Positions 1-9,437 of a stretch of DNA of 64,000 nucleotides are shown here, piece after piece. A program made the position numbers and the translations under genes. Position 1 is the stretch's first letter. Each line of letters starts with the position of its first letter. The notes under the pieces are model-generated. The model made no database searches. It was not told the origin of the DNA and worked only from the letters and a program-made list of their open reading frames with translations. Source of the DNA: Clostridium gelidum (GTDB taxonomy: Bacteria; Bacillota; Clostridia; Clostridiales; Clostridiaceae). The DNA lies in contig NZ_AP024849.1 in assembly GCF_019977655.1 (NCBI RefSeq), positions 5,117,001 to 5,181,000 of the forward strand. Reading direction: 5' to 3'.

Positions 1-1103
1 ATCATAGTATATGCTTCATTATTACCAAGCTTAGTTTTAGTTTGACCTTCAAAGATAGGATTTGTAATTTTTATTCTTACAATAGCTGTCATTCCTTCTC
101 TTAAGTCGTCACCTTCAAATTCCTTTTCCTTTTCCTTAAGTAGTCCAAGCTTCTTCATCCATTCTTTAAAAGCTCTTGTCATTCCAGTTTTAAACCCTGT
201 TTCATGAGTTCCTGCCTCAGTTGTTGGAATATTATTTACATAACTTGCAATATATTCAGTAGTTGAATCTGTAAATTGCATACAAACTTCTCCATACATT
301 TGAAGACTTCCAACGTTTCTTTCACCATCAAAAATTATAGGTGTTTCGTGAATTGGTGTTTTACTTTCGTTTAAATAATTAATAAAATCTAAAAGACCAT
401 TTTCTGAATAATATTCCTTAGTTATTTCTTGTCCTTTTCTTTTATCTATTAGTTCTAGCGTTATACCTTTATTTTGAAATGCTAATTCTTGCAATCTACT
501 ATCTATTATGTCAAATTTAAAATCAGTTGTTGAGAAAATTTCTTTATCTGGTTTAAATGTAACTTTAGTACCAATCTTGTCTGTTTTCCCAATTATCTTT
601 AAACTTCCAACTGTTGTTCCTGGCATATCTCTTTTTAATTCTTTATCAAAAGCATATTCAAATCTTTGTCTATATATATTACCATTCTGATATACTTCAA
701 CTTCTAGCCATTCTGATAAAGCATTTACAACAGCAGCTCCAACTCCGTGAAGACCTCCAGAAGTTTTATAGTTTTTATTATCAAACTTTCCTCCTGTATG
801 TAGTTCAGTAAATACCATTTCAATCCCAGATTTCTTTTTTATTGGATGAATCCCTGTAGGAATTCCCCTTCCATTATCTATTATTGTGATACTTTTATCT
901 TCATTTAAAGTTATACTTGCCTTATTTCCATACCCATTAGCTATTTCATCTATGGAATTATCAATTATTTCCCATATACAATGATGCAGCCCCTTGCTTC
1001 CAGTAGAACCTATGTACATTCCTGGCCTTACTCTTACAGGTTCTAATTTTTCAAGTGATGTTAAATCCGTTACATCATAAGCATTAGTATTTTTCAATTC
1101 CAT
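1..1103 (-). CDS. DNA topoisomerase (ATP-hydrolysing) subunit B, GyrB/ParE type, 5' part
   Basis: This is the ATPase subunit of a type IIA topoisomerase (gyrase or topoisomerase IV). About 367 N-terminal residues are present and the gene runs off the left edge. The protein starts MELKNTNAYDV and shows the GHKL ATPase motifs DNSIDEIANG, IDNGRGIP and GGLHGVGAAVVNAL, followed by the transducer region ending near FEGQTKTKLGN. The ATG at 1103 follows a GGGG-type ribosome site. The C-terminal TOPRIM part and the A-subunit gene lie outside the window, so GyrB and ParE cannot be told apart here. A second, non-oriC copy (ParE-like) is plausible because no replication-origin genes lie upstream, but this is inference. 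Confidence 0.93.
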   Translation of the reverse strand, partial: MELKNTNAYDVTDLTSLEKLEPVRVRPGMYIGSTGSKGLHHCIWEIIDNSIDEIANGYGNKASITLNEDKSITIIDNGRGIPTGIHPIKKKSGIEMVFTELHTGGKFDNKNYKTSGGLHGVGAAVVNALSEWLEVEVYQNGNIYRQRFEYAFDKELKRDMPGTTVGSLKIIGKTDKIGTKVTFKPDKEIFSTTDFKFDIIDSRLQELAFQNKGITLELIDKRKGQEITKEYYSENGLLDFINYLNESKTPIHETPIIFDGERNVGSLQMYGEVCMQFTDSTTEYIASYVNNIPTTEAGTHETGFKTGMTRAFKEWMKKLGLLKEKEKEFEGDDLREGMTAIVRIKITNPIFEGQTKTKLGNNEAYTM

Positions 1104-1229
1104 AAAACCCCTCCACTTTGAACACCAGTTCTTATTTGTTTGTATTTTTTCTGTTCTATAAAAATATACTTCCTTTCCGCTGTATTGTCAAAAAAACTTA
1201 CACATATTAAAAAGTACGCACCTATAAGA

Positions 1230-1345
1230 AGAGTGCGAAGCACAATAAGGAACTTATTAAGTGTAACCAAGAACTTTTCACATATGAACACAGTGAGAAG
1301 CACAATCAAGATATTTTACACATACAAAGCTCAACCGTCACACTT
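1230..1345. repeat. degenerate short tandem repeats, AAGCACAA core
   Basis: The 333-base gap between the topoisomerase and glycosyltransferase genes contains several diverged copies of a unit like GTGCGAAGCACAATAAGGAAC (for example near 1232, 1257 and 1293). The same unit, in the opposite orientation, fills the gap at 42.43-42.62 kb. The GTGC..GCAC core is itself a small palindrome. I see no coding potential; the short open frames here are not convincing. Confidence 0.6.
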
Positions 1346-1372
1346 CAATTCTTATACTTTCCTCTTATGCAT

Positions 1373-1408
1373 AAAAAAGAGTGCACTATTAAAATTAATA
1401 ACACACTC
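1373..1408 (-). terminator. rho-independent terminator of the glycosyltransferase gene
   Basis: On the minus strand, downstream of the stop at 1437, a GAGTGTGTTATTA / TAATAGTGCACTC stem is followed by a run of T (plus-strand A run at 1373-1378). Confidence 0.7.
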
Positions 1409-1436
1409 CTAAAATCAATTTTAGAATTTTAAAGTT

Positions 1437-2855
1437 TTATACATCGCATATTTCTATCTTTCTAACATGCTTTGTATGATTCCATTCCTTATTATTCTTA
1501 TTTAAAATACCTTGAATTGTAATTGGTACCCATGTTAATGTATATAATCCATATAACCAAAATCTAAAGAATAATATTAACTCTTTCTTTCCTAAGAATA
1601 CTCCAGTCAATATTAAGAATGATAAGTTATATCCTATTCCTATTAATGATCCAATAATCCAATTATGAATATTAGCAGTTAAAATAGGAACTACAAAAAC
1701 ATTACTTGTATATAATATCATCATAACTAAAAATGGTTTTGTAACTTTTTTATCAATTGCTAATATTAGTGGTGTAATTAAAAATTGAATAGCTACGAAT
1801 ATTCTAAAAATTATGACTCCTGGATTATTAGCAGTACCATCATCACCAAACAAATTGTTAATAATAAATATATTTAACCCACTTTCAGTATTTATCTGTA
1901 TTAATGTTAACACAGCTGCAGCTGCTATTAGTAACGTTACAAATGGTTGCAATACATATAATGCACAGTCAAACATATAAAATTTTCTTTCTACAATTGA
2001 TTTCTTAACTAATTTAAAGAAATACCTTGAAGCAACATCTGTAAATCCTTGCATCCATCTTTTTCTTTGAGTCCATGATTGCTTAAGCTTCAATGGCTTT
2101 TCATCATATATAATAGCATCATGAGCCCATCCTACTTTTTCTCCATTTAGCACAAGCTTACAAGTAAACTCTAAGTCTTCTGTAAGACACGTAGCACCCC
2201 AGCCTAATTCTTTTAATGTATTAGTTTCTACTGCAAATCCTGTACCACCAATTTGATTGGAAAGTCCTACATTTGATCTAGATAATTGGAACATTCTGTT
2301 TTGAGTCCAAAACGCTATAGAATATGATGCAGCAATCCATGAATCCTCTGGATTTTTGCTATCTATATATCCCTGTACAACTTTATATCCATCCTGCATC
2401 TTAGAATTAATTTCTTTTAAGAAATCCTTATGTACAAGGTTATCTGCATCAAATATGGCAACAGCATCATACTGTTTCTTCATATCAAACAGCTTTGCAA
2501 ACATCCATTCTAATGCATAGCCTTTACCTTTTTTATCTTCTGCAAATCTTTCACAAACATTTACTCCATATCCTTTAGCTATTTTAGCTGTATCATCTGT
2601 ACAATTATCTGCAATAACGAAAATATCATACATGTCTTTAGGATATTCTAGCTTTAACATACTTTCTATAAGACTACCAATAACCACTTCTTCATCATGT
2701 GCTGCAATTAATAATGCGAATTTATTTTTAGGTGTATAATTTTTCTTTTCTGCTTTTCTAAAAAGACCTATTAATCCTAAAAATAAATAATAACATGTTA
2801 TCGCAAAAACAAAAATTTGAAAGAACGCTGTTATGGTCAAAATATAATTTCCCAT
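1437..2855 (-). CDS. membrane-bound family 2 glycosyltransferase (cellulose/hyaluronan synthase-like)
   Basis: A processive-type GT2 enzyme expected to polymerise a nucleotide-sugar into an extracellular or cell-wall polysaccharide at the membrane. It has an N-terminal membrane segment (about residues 5-30), a cytoplasmic GT-A domain starting at LLIAAHDEE, the metal/substrate motif FDADN (about residue 138), TEDLEF (the catalytic-base region) and QRKRWMQG (the QxxRW motif), then about four C-terminal membrane helices. At about 472 residues it is typical for the family. The ATG at 2855 is chosen over the GTG three codons upstream because AGGAG sits 8 bases before it. It stands alone, so its product polysaccharide cannot be named. 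Confidence 0.88.
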   Translation of the reverse strand: MGNYILTITAFFQIFVFAITCYYLFLGLIGLFRKAEKKNYTPKNKFALLIAAHDEEVVIGSLIESMLKLEYPKDMYDIFVIADNCTDDTAKIAKGYGVNVCERFAEDKKGKGYALEWMFAKLFDMKKQYDAVAIFDADNLVHKDFLKEINSKMQDGYKVVQGYIDSKNPEDSWIAASYSIAFWTQNRMFQLSRSNVGLSNQIGGTGFAVETNTLKELGWGATCLTEDLEFTCKLVLNGEKVGWAHDAIIYDEKPLKLKQSWTQRKRWMQGFTDVASRYFFKLVKKSIVERKFYMFDCALYVLQPFVTLLIAAAAVLTLIQINTESGLNIFIINNLFGDDGTANNPGVIIFRIFVAIQFLITPLILAIDKKVTKPFLVMMILYTSNVFVVPILTANIHNWIIGSLIGIGYNLSFLILTGVFLGKKELILFFRFWLYGLYTLTWVPITIQGILNKNNKEWNHTKHVRKIEICDV

Positions 2856-3045
2856 TACATTCACTCCTAATATTTAATGAGAATCACTCCCATTTATTAT
2901 TTAATATAATTTCTTTCATACTATTCCTATTTAATAATATTTCAATAGAAATAAAAAATCAACCCTATATTTATTAAGATAAAATTAATATTTTTCTTTA
3001 GAGTCTTTCATATTTGTATGTAAACCTTATTATAATTATTAATTA

Positions 3046-4047
3046 TTACTTATTATTCCTATGTTTTTTGTTTAACATTCTATACATAATGTATCCTACT
3101 AAAATACCGCCAAGAAGACCTCCAATATGACCAAAATTATCGATATTTTTAATACTTAAACCTATAAATAAATTTATTACTATTATTTGCATCAAACTTG
3201 ATATATTTTTTTTATCTATTCTATGCCTCTCTATAATAGCAAAGGCCAATAATGCTCCCATAAGACCAAATATTCCACCTGACGCCCCTACTGATATGTT
3301 GTATGTTCCCATCAAATAACTTAATAAACTTGATGTTATACATGAGATAAAATATATAAACAAATACTTTTTAGCTCCATAAATTTGTTGAATTTGTGGT
3401 CCTATTATGTATAAAGAATACATGTTGCATGCTATATGTACTATCCCCGAATGTAAAAAGGCATAAGTTAATAATCTCCAAATCTGACCTTCGTTAATTA
3501 ATATTTTAGAGATAGCTCCAAATTTTAATAGTACATCAGAATCTATATCAAATATATTTCCAGATAAAAATGCAGTTATTAAAAATATTATTATATTCAT
3601 TCCTATTAACGTAAGTGTTGGTATTTTATATTTTAATAATTCTCCTTTTTCTCCCTCAACATTTGTTTCATCTGTTTGTACAAAATATTTAACTATCTGT
3701 TTTAATGGTATACAAGATTTATCACATGCAATAACATTATAATTTTCCTTATTTAAAATAAGTTTATTTATGTTAGATGATTTATCTGAATATGTGTATT
3801 CTTTATTACATAAAATTATTATATTTAAAGAAAATGTCTTTTCTAGTGTTTTTATATACTCAGCAGCTTCTGAATAATCTATATCTTCATTTTTTTCATC
3901 ACTTATTAAAACACAATATATTCCATCTTTTAGCTCTTTAACTGCAAAAAATACATCTTCCTCATGAAAATTGCTATAATATTGCTTAATATAAAAGTTT
4001 TCTTTATTAATTAAAATTTTATAAAAGTTTTCTTTAAATTTTTTCAT
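3046..4047 (-). CDS. rhomboid-family intramembrane serine protease
   Basis: A membrane protease that cleaves transmembrane substrates inside the bilayer. The catalytic Ser motif GASGGIFGLMG (about residue 253) and the catalytic His in NFGHIGG (about residue 307) are both present, as is the HIACNMYSLY loop with the conserved H and N. The first 145 or so residues are a soluble, lysine- and glutamate-rich domain seen in Gram-positive rhomboids; the six membrane helices follow. Total length is 333 residues. The gene is monocistronic, with a palindromic element upstream. The substrate is unknown. Confidence 0.9.
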   Translation of the reverse strand: MKKFKENFYKILINKENFYIKQYYSNFHEEDVFFAVKELKDGIYCVLISDEKNEDIDYSEAAEYIKTLEKTFSLNIIILCNKEYTYSDKSSNINKLILNKENYNVIACDKSCIPLKQIVKYFVQTDETNVEGEKGELLKYKIPTLTLIGMNIIIFLITAFLSGNIFDIDSDVLLKFGAISKILINEGQIWRLLTYAFLHSGIVHIACNMYSLYIIGPQIQQIYGAKKYLFIYFISCITSSLLSYLMGTYNISVGASGGIFGLMGALLAFAIIERHRIDKKNISSLMQIIVINLFIGLSIKNIDNFGHIGGLLGGILVGYIMYRMLNKKHRNNK

Positions 4048-4113
4048 ATTTTTTACCTATCCTTATATGAACGTTATTTATCTTTTATCTTAAATTTTCA
4101 ATATATTACCCTA

Positions 4114-4424
4114 TAGATACCCACAACTGAAATTTTACTTATGCTTGGTATTATATTCAGCATTTACTATACTTAGGCGTATATACAAACAGAGAAATTG
4201 GGTACATGTTCGTGAAAGCGGCATTAGAAAATAAGCTGTTGAAGCCACTTAATGGTGGGTTGTTCCATTTTTGCTTGTCCTGAGCTTGCCTCAGGAGCAA
4301 GCAGAAATGGGTGCAACCTGCCATTTAGTGGCTTCCAGCGAAATTTTCTTAGTCCGCTGGAACAAACATGTATCCAATTTCGGCGGGTTATATCCATAAG
4401 TACGATTTCCACTGTGGGTATCTA
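4114..4424. repeat. 311-bp hairpin element, copy 1 (family H)
   Basis: The gap between the rhomboid and pepF genes is almost entirely a nested palindrome. Its ends are perfect 12-bp inverted repeats, TAGATACCCACA at 4114-4125 and its complement at 4413-4424. The centre is a long stem-loop with CCTGAG/CTCAGG around a CTTGC loop (about 4278-4296), flanked by an outer GAAGCCACT / AGTGGCTTC stem. Related elements lie at 9156-9423 and 12135-12421. It encodes no convincing protein, so it is a non-autonomous palindromic repeat or a structured RNA locus. Confidence 0.75.
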
Positions 4425-4430
4425 TAAAAT

Positions 4431-6215
4431 TTATTTATCTATCATATCTAAAAGTTCATTAAATCTTTTTATAGTAGCTTCTATAGGTATATTCGTTGTC
4501 ATATCTACCCCAGCATTTTTTAAAATGTTTATTGGATAGTCACTACCTCCTGATTTTAAGAAACCTTTATATTTTTCTACTGCATTTTCTTTTCCTTCTA
4601 AAATTGATTTTGAGAAAGCAGATGCAGCTGCATATCCTGTAGCATATTGATAAACATAAAAATCAGAATAGAAATGAGGAATTCTTGACCATTCTACATC
4701 TATCTCTTTATCTATAATAATTCCATCACCAAAATATTTAGCATTCAAATCGTGCCATGCTTTATTATAATCTTCTGCAGTTAAAGGAATACCTTGCTCT
4801 AAACTTTCATGTGTATAAAGCTCAAATTCTGCAAACATTAGTTGTCTAAATACTGTTGTTCTGATTTGTTCTAATTCTTGATTTATTAAATAAAGTTTTT
4901 TCTTTTCATCTGTTTCTTTTTCAATTAAGTAATGAATAAGTAAAGACTCATTTGTTGTTGATGCAACTTCTGCACAAAATAAAGTATATCCCGCATAATA
5001 ATATGGTTGCTCTTTTCTTGAATAATATGAATGAATTGAATGCCCCATTTCATGAGCTAGAGTCGATACATCTCCTAGTTCATTATTATAATTTAACAGT
5101 ACATAAGGCATAGTATCATATCCACCCCATGAATATGCTCCACCCTTTTTACCTTTATTTTCATATATATCTACCCAACCATCTTTTATTCCACTTCTAA
5201 ATATATCTAAATATTCTGCTCCGAGTGGCTTTAATGCATCTAATACTGTTTCTACACCTGTATTAAATTCAATTTTTTCTTTTGGTAATTCGATTACAGG
5301 AACATATAAATCATATATATGTAGTTCATTTAATCCTAGTAACTTTTTCTTGATTTGAACATATCTATGAAGGGAATTTAAGTTATCATTTATGACCTTA
5401 ATTGCATTTTTATAAACTTCTAGTGGGATACTATTTGGTTTTAATGAGGCTTCTAATGCACCATTATAGTTTCTTACCTTACTACTAAAATTAAAGGTTT
5501 TGAGTGATGAAGTTAGGGTAGTAGCTAAAGTATTTTTTAACTTATCATATTCTCCAAATAACTTTTGAAATGCCACTTTTCTTACATTTCTATTTTTACT
5601 TCTTATAAATGAAGAATAGTTTCCCTCTGTTAATTCTACTTTATTTCCTTCTTCATCTTCTATCTTTCCAAATGTCATATCTGCATTAGTTAAAATATTG
5701 TGTATTGCTGAAGGTGCATCTAAGCAATCTGATGCTGCTGCGAGTAGTTCTTCCATTTCTTTTGATAATATATGTGGCTTTTCTTTTAATATATCTCTAA
5801 TTAAAAATTCAAATTGCTTAAGTTCATCTAATTTGTTCATTTCACTTTGTATAAATTTATCATCTAAACTTAAAATTTCTGGTACAAAGAAAGCTGTATA
5901 ACTTGCAAATTCAGCCATATATATATCAATTTTGCTCATTAAACTTTGATAAGTAGCATTTGAAGTATCTTCATCAGATTTTAAATGTGCATATATATAT
6001 AATTTTTCTGCTTTTCTAGATATTTCTTCATTTAATTTTAAATACTCTAAAATCTTTTCTCCATTTATTAGTTTTCCAGAATAATCTTTTAATTTAATTG
6101 CTTCATTTTTTACAGCTTCAAAATCCATTTCCCATTCTTCTATATTTTTATATACTTTCTCAACATTCCACTTAAACTTTTCATTAATTTCTTCTCTTTT
6201 CTTTAAATCACTCAT
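4431..6215 (-). CDS. pepF: oligoendopeptidase F (M3B zinc metallopeptidase)
   Basis: A cytosolic zinc endopeptidase that degrades peptides of roughly 7-17 residues. The 594-residue length is typical. The HExxH zinc motif is present as HEMGHSIHSYY (about residue 389), followed by the third-ligand region FCAEVASTTNE. The N-terminal helical region and the C-terminal IPHFYSDFYVYQYATGY signature are both intact. The start ATG at 6215 follows GAAGGG. The gene is separated from both neighbours by palindromes and appears monocistronic. Confidence 0.95.
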   Translation of the reverse strand: MSDLKKREEINEKFKWNVEKVYKNIEEWEMDFEAVKNEAIKLKDYSGKLINGEKILEYLKLNEEISRKAEKLYIYAHLKSDEDTSNATYQSLMSKIDIYMAEFASYTAFFVPEILSLDDKFIQSEMNKLDELKQFEFLIRDILKEKPHILSKEMEELLAAASDCLDAPSAIHNILTNADMTFGKIEDEEGNKVELTEGNYSSFIRSKNRNVRKVAFQKLFGEYDKLKNTLATTLTSSLKTFNFSSKVRNYNGALEASLKPNSIPLEVYKNAIKVINDNLNSLHRYVQIKKKLLGLNELHIYDLYVPVIELPKEKIEFNTGVETVLDALKPLGAEYLDIFRSGIKDGWVDIYENKGKKGGAYSWGGYDTMPYVLLNYNNELGDVSTLAHEMGHSIHSYYSRKEQPYYYAGYTLFCAEVASTTNESLLIHYLIEKETDEKKKLYLINQELEQIRTTVFRQLMFAEFELYTHESLEQGIPLTAEDYNKAWHDLNAKYFGDGIIIDKEIDVEWSRIPHFYSDFYVYQYATGYAAASAFSKSILEGKENAVEKYKGFLKSGGSDYPINILKNAGVDMTTNIPIEATIKRFNELLDMIDK

Positions 6216-6243
6216 ATTAACACACCCTTCTTTATTAATTAAA

Positions 6244-6365
6244 GATTAATAATGAAAAATGACGGATGAAATCTCTGTTAGATATTTCTACAAATTATAT
6301 ATTTTAATTAGAAATTCTTTCAGAATTTCATCCTTAAATCATTCATTATTCATTATTCATTATTC
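6244..6365. repeat. imperfect palindrome between the DUF6762-like gene and pepF
   Basis: The left arm AATAATGA..GGATGAAATCTCTG and the right arm CAGAATTTCATCC..TCATTATT pair imperfectly over about 45 bases each. The right arm ends in triplicated CATTATT. It overlaps the last codons of the upstream gene and could serve as its terminator. It is unlike the H and M repeat families. Confidence 0.5.
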
Positions 6366-6761
6366 AGTATACTCAGATTCTTTTCCTTTAATAGCTTCAA
6401 ATACTAAATTCATTTCTGAGTCTATTATTGTTACAACTCCTTGTATTTTTTTCTTCATTACATCATAATCATCCTCATACTTGAATTTTATTATATATGC
6501 AGGATTATATTCATCTAAGTCTTCTTCTATCTCATAACCGCTTTCTGTAAATGCTTCGCTATTAAATAAATCATATATTGCTGAGTATTCCCATTCTTCT
6601 ACATTTTTATTTGTATCAAAATGCATATATACAATTTCATCTAATACATAAAGCTTTTTTACAAATAAAGCTCCTTCATTTACTTCAAAACTTCCTAATT
6701 CTTTTTTTATAAATCCTGTTTCTTTATCTTTTTCCATTAATACTAAACTTGAAAAATCCAT
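6360..6761 (-). CDS. small acidic clostridial protein, DUF6762-like
   Basis: A 133-residue acidic cytosolic protein starting MDFSSLVLMEKDKETGF, with no signal peptide or membrane segment. From memory it resembles the DUF6762 family of short clostridial proteins of unknown function; I could not search to confirm. The start is supported by an AGGATGG-type ribosome site. It lies directly upstream of pepF on the same strand, but a 145-base gap containing a palindrome separates them, so co-transcription is uncertain. Confidence 0.7.
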   Translation of the reverse strand: MDFSSLVLMEKDKETGFIKKELGSFEVNEGALFVKKLYVLDEIVYMHFDTNKNVEEWEYSAIYDLFNSEAFTESGYEIEEDLDEYNPAYIIKFKYEDDYDVMKKKIQGVVTIIDSEMNLVFEAIKGKESEYTE

Positions 6762-7085
6762 AAATTCACCATCCTATTAGTTTTGATAATCATTTCTAAC
6801 TTAATCTTTTTTAATTGTGTCTTACATCAAATTATATCAAAAAAGACATTTTATAACCATACAAATAAAATATAGTGGATTATAACTGCTACAAAATTAG
6901 AATTTGCTCATATTATTATATTTTTCACATTACATTGTCATTGATTTTTAATTTTATTACTTGTAAAAATATGGTAATATTTTCTTATGTTCTTTCTTAT
7001 TCTAGGAAAGTTTTTATTACATCTATATTCTTTCCACAAACATATTTAACATTCTAATATGCTTAAAATAAAGGAGGTTTTCATT
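6762..7085. other. divergent intergenic region, nothing recognised
   Basis: About 320 AT-rich bases between two divergent genes. It must hold a promoter for each side, but I see no strong inverted repeat, RNA motif or open frame with a ribosome site until AGGAGG at 7072-7077. Confidence 0.5.
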
Positions 7086-7493
7086 ATGCAAAATAGTCTA
7101 CAATTTCAAAAAGAATCCTTTGTTTATAATAAAAGACGAAGGCTTGAAAGAAAACTTATAAGAAAAGCTAAAAGAAAATCCATATTATCTATTATAATCT
7201 CTTTTGGACTTATATTGGCAGCATCTTTTTTCATAACACATAATATATATATATCCAATAATTCCAAAGACCTTGGGTTTGCTGTAGAATACAATTTTAC
7301 TACTGGTTTTTCATCAGAAAATAAACTTCTTAGGGTTCAAAAAATGTCTTTAGTTTATTGTGATGGTGAAACTTCTGTTGTAGAGGCTTCTGGGCTTTCT
7401 AAAAATGCGCCTCATAAAAATATTTCTGTTAAAGGAAGTTTTAAAAAAGACAACAATAAAAGCTGGCACTTGGAAAAATTATTAACTCCGTAA
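7086..7493 (+). CDS. small single-pass membrane protein, unknown function
   Basis: A protein of about 135 residues whose first 40 residues are very basic (KRRRLERKLIRKAKRKS), followed by one hydrophobic segment (ILSIIISFGLILAASFFI) and an extracytoplasmic domain of about 80 residues. AGGAGG at 7072-7077 places the start at the ATG at 7086, not at the ATG nine codons upstream. By the positive-inside rule the N-terminus is cytoplasmic. I do not recognise the family. It ends 150 bases before the metal transporter, which has its own promoter, so no functional link is implied. Confidence 0.75.
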   Translation: MQNSLQFQKESFVYNKRRRLERKLIRKAKRKSILSIIISFGLILAASFFITHNIYISNNSKDLGFAVEYNFTTGFSSENKLLRVQKMSLVYCDGETSVVEASGLSKNAPHKNISVKGSFKKDNNKSWHLEKLLTP

Positions 7494-7584
7494 TTTCTAT
7501 ATTAGGCAAATAAATCAATGAAGCATAACATAAAACATACTAACCTTCTAACTTATTATTTTTTTCAATATGCCTTATACTCTA

Positions 7585-7614
7585 TTGCAAGTGATTTGCA
7601 TTTAAGTGTATAAT
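7585..7614 (+). promoter_or_regulatory. promoter with overlapping Fur/Zur-like palindrome
   Basis: TTGCAA (7585-7590) and TATAAT (7609-7614), 18 bases apart, form a sigma-A promoter. The -35 lies inside the inverted repeat TGCAAGTGATTTGCA (7586-7600). A repressor bound there would block the promoter. Its position before a zinc/manganese-type transporter suggests a Fur-family metal sensor (Zur or Mur/MntR-like), which is inference. Confidence 0.6.
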
Positions 7615-7641
7615 ATAATAATGTTTTAAGGAGTTGATTAT

Positions 7642-8313
7642 TTGATTACTATAAAGAACTTATCATTTTCATATACAAAAGGATCTGAATTATTAAATGA
7701 TGTGAATCTTCATATTCCTAAGGGAATTTATTTATCTATTCTTGGTGAAAACGGAAGTTGTAAAAGTACATTAGTTAAACTTATATTAGGTATTTTAAAG
7801 CCTGATTCTGGACTAATTACGTTAGCTTCCAATAAAATTTCTTATGTTTCACAAAAATTAGATAATTTCAATTCAGAATTTCCAATAACGGTTAAAGAAG
7901 TACTATCTTGTCATGCAAAGACTATTGGCATAAAAAATCCAAAGAGCACTCTAGAAGCCTTGCATAAAGTTAATATGTGTGAGTTTAGTGAAAATTTAAT
8001 TGGAAATTTATCAGGTGGGCAACAACAAAGAATTTTCATTGCAAGAGCATTACTTGGAAATCCAGATTTAATAATATTAGATGAACCATCAACTGGAGTC
8101 GATGAAAAAAGTCAAAGTGAAATTTATCCATTACTCCAAAGTTTAAATAAAGATTTTGGAAAAACTATAATTTCTGTTGAACACAATACTAAAATTGCAT
8201 TAAAATATTCAACACATATTTTAAAAATAGAAAATGGTACTCTACAGTTATTCACAAAAGACGATTTTATAAAGTATTTAGAATCTTTCGATTCAATTTC
8301 TAAAATAATATAG
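7642..8313 (+). CDS. metal (Zn/Mn-type) ABC transporter ATP-binding protein
   Basis: The ATPase of a cluster 9-type metal importer that energises uptake through the permease encoded just downstream. Motifs are Walker A GENGSCKST (about residue 35), signature LSGGQQQR (about 124), Walker B LIILDEP and a switch His in SVEHN. The usual Walker A Gly before Lys is Cys here. The start is TTG at 7642, supported by TAAGGAG 8 bases upstream and by the ABC fold beginning at ITIKNLSFSY. A gap of 23 bases leads to the permease gene. No solute-binding protein gene is adjacent, so the binding protein must be elsewhere. Zinc rather than manganese is a guess. Confidence 0.88.
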   Translation: MITIKNLSFSYTKGSELLNDVNLHIPKGIYLSILGENGSCKSTLVKLILGILKPDSGLITLASNKISYVSQKLDNFNSEFPITVKEVLSCHAKTIGIKNPKSTLEALHKVNMCEFSENLIGNLSGGQQQRIFIARALLGNPDLIILDEPSTGVDEKSQSEIYPLLQSLNKDFGKTIISVEHNTKIALKYSTHILKIENGTLQLFTKDDFIKYLESFDSISKII

Positions 8314-8336
8314 ATATTAGGAAGGTAAAATAATAT

Positions 8337-9137
8337 ATGTTTGAATTAGGTTTTATGCAAAATGCATTTATTGCAGGTTTTATTGTTTCAGTACTTTGCC
8401 CATTTATTGGGCTTTTCATTGTGCTTAGACGTTATTCGATGATTGGTGATACATTATCTCATTCTTCTTTTGCCGGAGTCGCAATTGGTCTTGTTATAGG
8501 CACTAACCCCCTTTTAACTGCATTTTTATTCACTAGTGTTTGCGCTCTTGTTATAGAGGCTTTAAGAACTTATTATAAAAAATATGCAGAACTTGTAATG
8601 TCTATTGTTTTAACATTAAGTTTAGGTATAGCAATTATCTTAATAAGTAGTGGCAAGGCATCCGCCAAAGTAGATTCATTTTTATTTGGTAGTATTTTAA
8701 CTGTTACAAAATCTGATATTTGGTTAATTGCTATTGTAGGTGGAATTTGTCTTATAACTCTTTTATTTCTTTATAATAAATTAATTTATGTTACTTTTGA
8801 TGAAACTAGTGCAAAAACAGCAGGTATTAATGTTAAATTAGTAAATTATATTTTCACATTACTTGTTGGTGCTACAATTTCACTTTCAATAAGAGTAATG
8901 GGAATCCTTGTGGTTTCTTCAATAATAGTTGTACCTGTAGCAACCGCTATGCAATTAAAAAAAGGATTCACTAAAACCCTTATTTTCTCTATCATCTTTG
9001 GATTTTTAGATGTTATGATAGGGCTAGTACTCTCTTATTACATAAATAGTGCTCCAGGAGGTACAATAGCGTTAACCTCAGTTATATTCCTATTATTAAC
9101 GCTAACCTTCACAAGATTTTTTAACTATGAAAATTGA
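8337..9137 (+). CDS. metal (Zn/Mn-type) ABC transporter permease
   Basis: A 266-residue integral membrane permease of the ZnuB/MntB family, with about eight hydrophobic segments and the family hallmark RRYSMIGDTLSHSSFAGVAIG near residue 32-52. Further conserved stretches are DETSAKTAGINV and the ISLSIRVMGILVVSS membrane core. A GGAAGG ribosome site precedes the ATG. It forms an operon with the ATPase gene and is followed by a hairpin element (9156-9423) that separates it from the convergent phnW gene. Confidence 0.9.
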   Translation: MFELGFMQNAFIAGFIVSVLCPFIGLFIVLRRYSMIGDTLSHSSFAGVAIGLVIGTNPLLTAFLFTSVCALVIEALRTYYKKYAELVMSIVLTLSLGIAIILISSGKASAKVDSFLFGSILTVTKSDIWLIAIVGGICLITLLFLYNKLIYVTFDETSAKTAGINVKLVNYIFTLLVGATISLSIRVMGILVVSSIIVVPVATAMQLKKGFTKTLIFSIIFGFLDVMIGLVLSYYINSAPGGTIALTSVIFLLLTLTFTRFFNYEN

Positions 9138-9155
9138 TAAAATACGGGGATTGTG

Positions 9156-9423
9156 AAATACTTGAAGTACGGCAATAAACCCTATAAAGAGAGGACATGC
9201 TTTTGTGTAATGTTGCATTAGAGAATTTTGCTGGTTATGTTTCTTCATTATAAGTTGTTCAAAAATTGATTGTCCCAAGCTTGCCTTTGGAGCAATCAGT
9301 TTTTGGTACAACTTATAATGTTAGAAACATCCATCAAAATTCTCAGCAACTGGAACAAACGCATGTTTTCCCTTTCGGTTTATTAGACATAAACTTAATT
9401 TTTGACATTACTGCAAGTATTTT
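9156..9423. repeat. about 270-bp hairpin element, copy 2 (family H)
   Basis: It lies between the convergent metal permease and phnW genes. The outer ends AAATACTTG and CAAGTATTT differ from the ends of copies 1 and 3, but the internal design is the same: a GTTTCT..ATTATAAGTTGT stem, a central hairpin around the CTTGC loop with CCCAAG/CTTTGG, and right-arm blocks GGAACAAACGCATG and TTTCGG shared with the other copies. It probably also ends transcription in both directions. Confidence 0.65.
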
Positions 9424-9437
9424 TATATTTTGAGTTA

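Noticed and set aside
1094..1412. Overlapping short frames on both strands between the topoisomerase and glycosyltransferase genes
   Set aside because: They consist of degenerate repeats and have no ribosome site.
4224..4539. Short frames inside the first hairpin element
   Set aside because: They arise from the palindrome itself, are not conserved in the other two copies, and have no start signals.
7642..8313. Inactive ATPase because of the Walker A Cys
   Set aside because: All other ABC motifs are intact, the permease gene is intact, and related metal transporters tolerate non-Gly residues at this position, so loss of function is not supported.
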